DNA of 64,000 nt from Mimosa pudica (taxonomy: Eukaryota; Streptophyta; Magnoliopsida; Fabales; Fabaceae), in assembly GCA_029929735.1 (NCBI GenBank), contig JAKELP010000009.1, positions 818,501 through 882,500 on the forward strand, read 5' to 3'. The notes under the pieces were generated by a model. The model saw nothing but the letters and a program-made list of their open reading frames with translations, had not been told where the DNA came from and searched no databases. Positions within the stretch are counted from its first letter, which is position 1, and each line of letters begins with the position of its first letter. Position numbers and translations under genes: made by a program. Shown in pieces: positions 55,438-64,000 of this stretch.

Positions 55438-57459
55438 ACATGGTTGACTCCTGAGTCTAAGTCTGAATTGAATGCTGTTACAAATGGGGGAATCACAAAA
55501 CAACCAGTGAACCGTGTGTGGACTTGTTTGGATGAGTTATCGGCTGACTTCATACAGAATAACAATGAAAGGAGGCTAATGAAACCAGTTGAGAAAATTT
55601 CTGAGGATTCATCTTCACAGTTGGTAGCGATACTAACTGCTTTGAATAAGCGGTTTGATCACCTCGAATCTAAAGTGGAGAGATCGTCCAGTAGTCATAT
55701 GGGAGTTAATGCTATGTACACTTCATGTGAGTATTGTGGAGGTGGACACACTAATGGTCAATGCCTTATTTCTCAACCACTTGAACAGGTTAATTATGCT
55801 GGAAATTATCGCGGAAACTCTCAGAACAATCCATACTCAAACACATATAATCCAGGATGGAGGAATCACCCGAATTTCTCTTGGAGTCAAGGCCAAACTT
55901 TGAATCAAGCTTCAAGTTCAGGATCTAAACCAATAAATCCGCCGGGTTTTGAAACACAAGTCCAGCAACCTGCACTTCAACAGAATTCTTCTGTTGAAGA
56001 TTTGATAGCTAAGATGATACAATTGCAACAAAGTATGGAGGCACGCATGCAAAGTATGGAGACACGTCATGATTCTTCTATTAAGAATTTAGAAATTCAG
56101 ATGGGGCAACTAGCTGCTAATCTCAATGTGAATGCTAATGGTTTACCAAGTAATACGGTGCCTAATCCTCGTAGAGATGGAAACGGGGAATGCAAGGCAG
56201 TGACTCTGAGAAGTGGTAAAGAGATAGGTGAGCTACAGAAATCTTCTAATGCTGATGAAATCACTCCAGTTCGCATGGAAGGAGATGATGTGACTACACA
56301 CAAGTCTAAGGGAGTAGTTGAAGAGAAACTGGAAGGTGAACAAACAGGGAAGAGTGAGATGTTGAATAAGCCCACCATTACTGAGATTCCTAAATGGGTA
56401 CCACCTTTACCATTCCCTCAAAGGTTTCAGAAGAAAGCTTTAGATGAGCAGTACAAGAAGTTTTTAGGGATTTTCAAACAGTTGCACATTAATATCCCTT
56501 TTATTGAAGCTTTAGAACAAATGCCTCAATATGCTAAGTTCCTTAAGGAGATGTTGAGTAAGAAGAGAAGATTCGGTGATTATGAGACCGTTGCTCTTAC
56601 TGAAGAGTGTAGTGCAATTCTTCTTAACAAGTTACCTCCTAAGAAAAGAGATCCAGGGAGTTTCTCTATACCATGCATGATTGGAGAGAAGTTTCAAGGT
56701 GGAGCACTATGTGATTTAGGATCAAGTGTTAACTTGATGCCATTATCTGTTTTCAGAAAATTACAGTTGGGTGAGGCTCAACCTACTTCTGTGACACTTC
56801 AACTAGCCGATCGAAGTTTAGCTTATCCAAAAGGTATTATTGAAGATGTTTTGATCAAGGTAGATAAGTTTATTCTTCCTACTGATTTTATTGTCTTAGA
56901 TTGTGAAGAAGACGCAGAATTACCACTCATTGTGGGTAGACCTTTCCTTGCCACTGCTCGAACACTTATTGATGTTGAAAAAGGAGAGATCAAGCTAAGG
57001 GTGAATGGGGACGAAGTCGTTTTCAATATGAAGAAGACTTTGAAATATCCAAGGGATACCACTGATTGCTTCAGGGTAGATATGCTGGATGAAGTGATAC
57101 AAGAGACTACTGATTCTTGTGCTATAAAAGAACCATTTGAAGCAGCTTTACTTGGAGTTTCTGAACTTGAGAATGAGAAGGTCTGTGAATGCAAGAAATT
57201 ACTTGAAGCTACTCCTTCCTACACTAGTTCATCAAGGCAGTTTGAGTTATTAGACATGGATTCACGGCCAAATTCTTCTCTTAAACCTTCTGTTGAACAA
57301 GCACCTATTCTAGAGCTTAAACCTTTGCCATCACATCTTGAGTATGCGTATTTGGGTGAGTCTGAGACACTTCCTATCATTATTTCTTCTTCTCTTACAG
57401 ATGATCAGAAAGAAAGGTTGTTAAAGGTTCTTCGTGATCACAAGAAAGCTTTGGGATGA
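55411..57459 (+). pseudogene. Athila gag C-terminus, zinc finger and protease
   Basis: About 680 codons. A CX2CX3HX4C zinc knuckle is at residues 103-115 (CEYCGGGHTNGQC); a Gln-rich coiled coil is near 190-235; the aspartic protease is at about 395-510 with DLGSS at 432-436, the Athila form of the active site, and IVGRPFL near 500. It ends in TGA at 57457-57459 at the position of the conserved Trp in the AIGWSIADIKG-type motif. Downstream pol is in the same frame. Confidence 0.92.
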
Positions 57460-59946
57460 ACTATTGCAGATATCAAAGGTGTAAGTCCCTCGATTGTAAT
57501 GCATAAAATACTCTTAGAAGATGATCATAAGAAATCTGTTCAGAATCAGAGGAGATTGAATCCTATGATGAAAGAAGTGGTTAAAAAAGAGGTAATTAAG
57601 TGGTTAGATGCTGGGATTATCTATCCTATTTCTGATAGTTCGTGGGTTAGTCCGGTGCAATGTGTTCCTAAGAAAGGAGGTATGACAGTGATTACTAATG
57701 AGCAAGATGAGCTCATCCCTACTCGTACTGTTACTGGATGGCGAGTTTGCATGGATTACCGTAAACTGAATGAAGCTACAAGGAAGGATCATTTTCCCCT
57801 TCCTTTTATTGATCAAATGTTAGACAGATTAGCTGGTAAAGAATTCTTTTGCTTCTTGGATGGATATTCTGGGTATAATCAAATTGCAGTTGCTCCTGAA
57901 GATCAAGAGAAAACAACCTTTACATGCTCGTATGGCACCTTTGCCTTTAGACGGATGCCCTTTGGTTTGTGTAACGCTCCGGCTACTTTTCAGCGATGTA
58001 TGATGAGTATATTCGCAGATATGATCGAAGAGATAATGGAAGTGTTCATGGATGATTTCTCAGTTTTTGGTGAATCATTTGAGGAATGCTTGATGAATCT
58101 TGACAAAGTATTGAGAAGATGTGAGGAGACAAATTTGGTGCTTAACTGGGAGAAATGTCATTTTATGGTAACTGAAGGCATTGTTCTGGGTCATAAAGTT
58201 TCAAAGCAAGGTTTAGAGGTTGACCGAGCTAAAACATCAGTTATTGAGCAACTTCCTCCTCCTTCTAATGTCAAAGCTGTGAGAAGTTTCTTAGGCCATG
58301 CTGGATTCTATAGGCGGTTCATCAAAGACTTTTCAAAGATTTCAAAGCCTCTTTCACAGTTGCTTGAGAAAGACACTTCCTTTAACTTCAATGAAGAGTG
58401 TCTAAGGTCTTTTGAAGAGCTCAAGAGGAGATTAACTTCAGCTCCTATTATTGTGGCTCCTGACTGGTCACTTCCATTTGAGGTGATGTGTGATGCTAGT
58501 GATTATGTTGTTGGAGCTGTCTTAGCTCAGAGGCGTGACAAGATTCTTCATCCTATCTACTATGCAAGCAAAACTCTTGTTGCGGCTCAGGTAAATTACT
58601 CTACTACAGAAAAAGAAATGCTAGCTATAGTGTTTGCTTTTGAGAAGTTTAGAGTTTATTTGATGGGTACTAAAGTTATAGTTCATACTGATCATGCTGC
58701 TATTAAGTATCTGTTAGGGAAGAAAGAGTATAAGCCTAGGTTGATTAGATGGGTATTGTTGTTGCAAGAATTTGATGTGCATATAGTTGATAGGAAAGGA
58801 ACTGAAAATCAGGTTGCTGATCATTTATCTAGACTTATGCATGCTTCTGATTCTGTGGATGATTTGTTGATTGATGAGAAATTCCCTGATGAACAATTGT
58901 TTGCTGTGTGTATTTCTGAGTTGCCATGGTATGCTGATATTGTGAATTATCTTGTGTGTGAAGTGTTACCTCCTGATTTGAATTTTTATCAAAGGAAAAA
59001 GTTTTTGCATGATGTTGCCTACTATATATGGGATGAACCATTTCTATTTAAAAGATGTTCTGATTCAATTATTAGAAAGTGTGTTCCTGAAATTGAACAA
59101 GAGGCCATTTTAATTGCATGTCATGCATCTGCTTATGGGGGACATTATGGGGGGCAAAGAACTGCGTTAAAAGTACTTGAATCTGGTTTTTATTGGCCTT
59201 CTTTGTTTAAAGATGCTCACCATTATGTTTCCAAGTGTGATCGTTGTCAAAGAACAGGTAATATTTCTAGGAAGCATGAGATGCCTCAATCTGGTATTCT
59301 GGAGGTTGAGTTGTTTGATCTATGGGGCTTGGATTTCATGGGCCCGTTTCCGTCTTCAAGAGGAAATAAATACATACTTGTTGCTGTTGAGTATGTGAGC
59401 AAATGGGCTGAAGCTATTGCATGTCAAGCCAATGATGGTAACACTGTGATCAAATTTTTGAAGAGGTACATTTTCTCAAGGTTTGGGACTCCTAGAGCAA
59501 TTATTACTGATGAAGGAACTCACTTTAATAATAAGAGTTTCAAGGCTCTTTTGGCAAAATATGGAGTTCACCATCGGATGTCCCTTGCCTACCACCCACA
59601 AACAAATGGTCTTTGTGAACTGGCTAATAGAGAGATAAAGAGAATTCTAGAGAAAACTATGGGTCCTACTAGGAAGGATTGGTCTGATAAGTTAGATGAT
59701 GCTCTTTGGGCGTATAGGATAGCTTTCCGAACACCTATTGGCATGTCACCGTATCGACTTGTTTTTGGAAAAGCGTGTCATTTACCTCTTGAGTTGGAGC
59801 ATAAAGCTTGGTGGGCAGTGCAGAAATTGAATATGGACCATAAGCTTGTTGGAAGTAAAAGACTCATGCAATTGAATGAGTTAAATGAATTAAGGCTTCA
59901 AGCGTATGACAGTTCAAAACTTTATAAAGAAAGGACCAAGAGATGA
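57460..59946 (+). pseudogene. Athila reverse transcriptase, RNase H and integrase
   Basis: About 829 codons in the protease frame. Numbered from the Met at 57499: RT at about 25-235 with FMDD at 183-186; RNase H at about 325-445 with D332, E373, D398 and D441; integrase zinc finger H542, H549, C580 and C583; catalytic D612, D671 and E707 with 35-residue spacing. All catalytic residues are present. It ends in TGA (59944-59946) at the conserved Trp after YKERTKR. Flanked by stops on both sides, it could be translated only by readthrough. Confidence 0.93.
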
Positions 59947-60204
59947 CATGACCGCTACATTGTGAAGCGTACTTTTGAGCCAGGACAGTTGGTGCTCCTT
60001 TTCAATTCTAGGTTGAAGTTATTTCCTGGGAAACTAAAGTCAAGATGGTCTGGTCCGTTTTGCGTGATTGCTGCTTCTGATAAAGGTGTGGTGGAGGTAA
60101 AAGATGAAAGGACTGGGAGGATCTTTAAAGTGAATGGACAGAGGCTGAAGCATTATCATGGTGGTGATGTGGACCGGCAAGTGGTGGTTCACAGGCTAGT
60201 GTAA
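59947..60204 (+). pseudogene. Athila integrase C-terminal part
   Basis: It continues the pol frame after the TGA: HDRYIVKRTFEPGQLVLLFN, FPGKLKSRWSGPF and the ending VHRLV then TAA. Typical C-terminal DNA-binding segment of plant gypsy integrases. Confidence 0.88.
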
Positions 60205-61836
60205 CTTCCCTGAATTTTGACAAAGTCTGGCTGAAAACTTTAAACTTAGCGCTTCTTGGGAGGCAACCCAAGGTTTTTGGATCTGATCTCTTGTTTGTTT
60301 TGTAGGATTTTTGGTAGTGACAATGGATGCTTCAGCTGACTTTTTGGGGGACTTGGAGTTGAGAGCGCAAATCAAGAAGAGGAAGGGGAGTATTCTTCTA
60401 ACTTTTACTTGATTTTACTTCATTGATATCTGTTCTGGTGATGAGTTTGAGTTATTTTATGCATGTGGGTGATGATTAGTCTTGACTGTGTTGCTTTTTG
60501 ATTGAATTGCATGACTGATAGGGAACTTGAAAGAATTTTATCATTCCTACATTTGCTATTGATATTTTTGTAATTTCACTACTGATGTTACTTGTTCACA
60601 TTGGGGACAATGTGACATTTAAGTGTGGGGGTATGAGAGTATCATTGTTCTCTAAAGATTGTCCTCAAACTTTCATTTTGTCAAATTTTCTTAAAAAAAA
60701 AAAATCTTTTTGCCAATTTTGGGATTGATTTGAACTTGAAGCAATTGGATTTGATTAGACTTTAATCTCATCTTCTTTGGATGTAAGTGAAAAGGCAAGC
60801 TCTTTGCTTTAGATAAATTACTCTAGTATGTCAAAAAGCCCTGTGAGGAATTTGAGCCTTAATTTTATTCTTTCATGAGTGAGTACATCTATTGTAACTT
60901 CCCCTCTAGAACTTGTCTTGAATCTCTTTTGACGCTCAAATCTCTTGCATGCACAAAAATGATTAAGGCCTTCGTTTCATAGCCAGTTTAGCCAAATAGC
61001 CATCCTTTTTACATTATTTCCATTGCTTAACCCCTTTGAGTCTGCTTCTCTTTTAAAAAGAAAGATTGCATATTTTAGCCTTTGAATTCTTTTGATGCAA
61101 TTTTTCATCTCTTATCTATTTCTTCCATTTACGCTTTGAAAAGTATTATACTATATTCATATGGAAAGGGGTGAAGGAGTTAGAAAAGGAAAAGGGGAAA
61201 TATAAGTGTTGAAGAAAGGAGAAAAAAAAAATAAAAAATAAAAAAAGAAAGAAAAGTGAAAGTGAAAAAGAAAAAAAAAGTCACACAAAGTGTGAAAAAA
61301 AAAAGAAAAAGAAGAAAAAAAAAGGAATTGTGGAGTTCAAAAGAGTCAACCCCTATGTGCTTGTTAAGTTATGTGATTTCTTCATTCCTTACTATAATGG
61401 AAATGGTTTAGCACTTTTCAAATATACCTCCATCTCATTTTCATTTCATTATCCTACCCTTTTCATTACAACCCTTAAAAGTCCTTTTGATTTGTGTGTG
61501 CATTGAGATATAAGAGTGAATATCGAGATGATAAACAAGCCTATGGTAGCTGGATTACATAAATGGAATTGAGTGAAACACAACCCCTAAATACTATGAG
61601 AGTAGAGCGTAAACACTTGATCGGTGAGGGACATGCTTTTGTGATTTATCTCTATCAAATTGATTGTCTGATTACTTGCATTTGGGGATGGTGAGAGAGA
61701 TTTCTAAGAGGATTTAATTGTTGAGAGTTTGAATTGATTTCAACTTTGTGATGATAAAACCTTGATTTCATTTTTTGTGCTAACGTGTTGACAATTTGAA
61801 ATCTTGAGGACAAGATTTAATGCAAGTGTGGGGGTG
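60205..61836 (+). other. Athila 3' noncoding region (no env-like ORF)
   Basis: A perfect 6-bp-stem hairpin CTTGGGAGGCAACCCAAG is at 60255-60272. A short ORF of 30 codons begins at 60324 (MDASADFLGD) and is of doubtful meaning. An A/G-rich tract occupies 61190-61325. Two GTGTGGGGG boxes occur, at about 60621 and at 61825-61836, the latter being the polypurine tract next to the 3' LTR. Confidence 0.7.
61825..61836 (+). promoter_or_regulatory. Polypurine tract of the Athila element
   Basis: AGTGTGGGGGTG directly before the 3' LTR, the expected plus-strand primer. Confidence 0.75.
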
Positions 61837-63404
61837 TGATGACTCCTTAGTTTTACTATATTTTCACATATATTTTAATCATATTTAGGAGTCATCAATT
61901 CAAAATAAGGAGATTTTTGTTAGGAAATAAAAAAGGTTCTTGATGTGAATTAAGTATATGAATTTATGAAGTGAAATAGAAAAGTAAAGTAAATAATATA
62001 TTTGGGACAAGTATTTTTTGATTGCCTTTTATGTGTGCAGATTCCAAATAAAGAAAGAAGGCAAAGGAAGACATAAATTAAGGAAAGAAATAGAAGGCAC
62101 ATGGAAGACACAATTTTGGGCTTGCATTGTGGGCTTTTTAATTAAACCCATAAACACATACAGGAAAAGCAAATTGCAAGGAGTTGTTTGGGAATTTCCT
62201 AAAGGCACTCACACAAGAAAAAGGAAAGAAAGGGTGGAGGTGGTCTTTGTCTTAATAGGAAAAGAAGAAAGAAAGGGATGAATTAGGAAAGCTGAGAAGG
62301 AAAAAGGAAGGTAAGAGAGGCGGCATGTTTTGTTGACTTTTTGGAGGCGAACACACACACATATTCACTCACGCATAAGGAAGTAATTGGAGCTGATTGG
62401 AGGCATATATATACATATACACATTCACGTTGAAAGGGGATTTTTGGGGGAGTTCACGTACAGAGGGCTGGGCGCACAAGAGTTCACACATACATACAGA
62501 CACGCTGAAGAAGAAGCACGCAAGCTGAGAGCTGAACACAAGAGAAGAGGACGAAACGCAAGTGAAGCACTGTGGGGAGTTTTGAATCAGAACTGGGAGC
62601 ATTTGGTATTGCTACATTAGAACTTCATTTTGGCACTATGATTTCAGATTTAGTTTTAATGTTTGTTGGGATTAACTTGGAACCTATGTGTGGCTAATTT
62701 TCTCTTACAACCTAGGGCACTATGAACTTATTTGTGACTTAGATACTTTATTTCCCACTATTTAGTTTTGGTTAATTTTAATTAGTTTATTTAATCTTGC
62801 TATTATTGATTAACTTGTTTAGTGATTGGCCACCATTAGACATATTTAGGGAATTTAGGATTGAACTCGAAAGAGGGAATTTTAAATAGACCATGAGATT
62901 AAATAGTGTAGGATTGGATTTTTAATCTGATTTGCGACTAGGATAGACATATACCTAGAAGCCCTACATAGTCACATTAGAGCGGTACCGATATAAATTA
63001 GCTTAGTAAATTAGTGCAAGACATTGTGTAATTAAGCTAGGCAAGGATATAGATGGAAACCGAAAGACATTTATAGACACTAGTACTCTAGATTAGCTAG
63101 TTGAATTAACTCATAATTAAATTAGTGGGAATAAAGTCTAGGAAGCAAATAAGGGATTAGTGACCCTAGGTTGTTCCTTTTACTCGTGAATTTCACCCCT
63201 ATTATCGTAGTTTCTTTTAGCTCTTAATTAATTTTGTTTTCTTAGTTTATAAAATCAACTTCATTGTCTTTACTCAACTTAAATGAAAGTAGGAATTCTA
63301 ATGCCTAAGTACTAATTGTCTGAGTCTCTGTGGGATCGACCTTGATTTTACTATTTTACGAGTCGTATACTTGCGGGTTTTAATCAAAATTTTTGGTAGC
63401 ATCA
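61837..63404 (+). repeat. 3' LTR of the Athila element
   Basis: 1568 bp, same length and apparently the same sequence as the 5' LTR. Confidence 0.96.
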
Positions 63405-63409
63405 CTAAT

Positions 63410-64000
63410 CTATCAAGAAGAGGAAGATATTCACAAAATTTGGTATTACTAAATGAAGACACCGTAGGAACACCTAGAAGCATAAAAAGCGGAAAAAATT
63501 AGTATTAATAAGGTATTGACTAATGCAACTGATATGTGCTTCCCGCGCTTCGCGCGGTTAGAATAAGCCTTGACAGATGAAGAGATTCATTATATTTATG
63601 TAACTAAATTCTTTAGATAAAATTGTGCAAACACAAATTTAATAAGCTGCCTGCCCAATGCGAATGAGAACAAACTTATATGAAAGGGATTACACTTTAT
63701 CATTATGAAGATAAACATAACACTTTTCGATCCCAACTGCTCTTTTGATCAACTTACGGTTGCGTTGCACACCGAACTCCATAGTAATTAAAAAACTCAA
63801 TGCAAAGTAGTCACAATGTTCCATTCCCATGTATGCTTGCAAAGTACTCACTGTTTTTAATTTAATTCACATGCAATATCACTATATATATAAGTGAGAT
63901 TCTAATTCATTTGTTTTTTTACCATGTCAGCTTGACCAATACCATGCCTATATGCCTTACACTTTGGTTCGTTGAGTTCTGAGATTAACTCAATTTCAAT
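63410..64000. other. Spacer right of the Athila element
   Basis: A second GC hairpin, CCCGCGCTTCGCGCGG, lies at 63543-63558, 139 bases beyond the insertion. No gene seen to the window end. Confidence 0.45.

Larger units (their letters stand above)
53020..63404 (+). mobile_element. Athila-lineage Ty3/gypsy retrotransposon, complete and very young
   Basis: 10,385 bp with two 1568-bp LTRs, the perfect 5-bp duplication CTAAT (53015-53019, 63405-63409), a tRNA-Asp-type primer-binding site, gag, protease (DLGSS), RT, RNase H, integrase and a polypurine tract. The protease motif, the zinc-finger form and the primer site place it in the Athila lineage. Coding integrity is lost by one frameshift and three stops, all at conserved Trp codons. 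The about 1.6 kb between integrase and 3' LTR holds no env-like ORF. Confidence 0.97.

Overview
The window is nuclear DNA of a flowering plant, most likely a eudicot. The evidence is plant-type spliced and intronless genes (V-ATPase subunit c, two arginine decarboxylases, two S-protein-homologue secreted proteins), plant Ty3/gypsy retrotransposons of the Tat and Athila lineages, and dense plant MITEs (Stowaway, Mutator-like, CACTA). I cannot name the species. About five host genes or gene copies lie in a region built mainly by transposon insertion and local duplication. I see no operon, phage, CRISPR or other new enzymatic system. The unusual content is transposon structure, captured gene fragments and duplicate-gene evolution.

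Layout. 1-7919: a decayed Tat-lineage gypsy element on the minus strand (gag, protease, RT, two RNase H domains, integrase), with a 73-bp tandem array and an antisense ORF on its 3' side. It runs off the left edge. 8459-9503: two Stowaway elements back to back. 10199-12269: an intact three-exon V-ATPase proteolipid gene with a SINE in intron 2. 13226-14840: a Stowaway element and S-protein homologue 1. 16690-25905: a second, heavily interrupted copy of the block from V-ATPase intron 2 to the S-protein homologue. It holds a V-ATPase exon-3 pseudogene, a hairpin MITE, a 1.39-kb solo LTR, nested Stowaways, a 1-kb foldback Mutator-like element and S-protein homologue 2.

26.3-38.2 kb: a cluster of Mutator-like (MULE) elements with 9-10-bp target duplications. 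It includes a 4.5-kb Pack-MULE carrying a methionine aminopeptidase 2 exon and head-to-head 109-bp arrays, and a MULE split by a complete 2.2-kb CACTA element. 38.2-41.4 kb is AT-rich spacer with a local duplication.

41.4-52.7 kb: two intronless arginine decarboxylase (ADC) genes in tandem, about 93% identical at protein level. Between them lies an orphan third ADC promoter/leader without a coding region, plus MULE, CACTA-like and Stowaway insertions. 53020-63404: a complete, very young Athila-type element with LTRs that look identical and a perfect 5-bp target duplication. Its gag-pol is nevertheless broken by one frameshift and three Trp-to-stop changes. 63410-64000: spacer.

How the genes relate: the V-ATPase subunit works in proton pumping at endomembranes, the ADC pair in the first step of polyamine synthesis from arginine, and the S-protein homologues are small secreted cysteine-rich proteins. 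Nothing suggests a joint pathway; their adjacency reflects local duplication.
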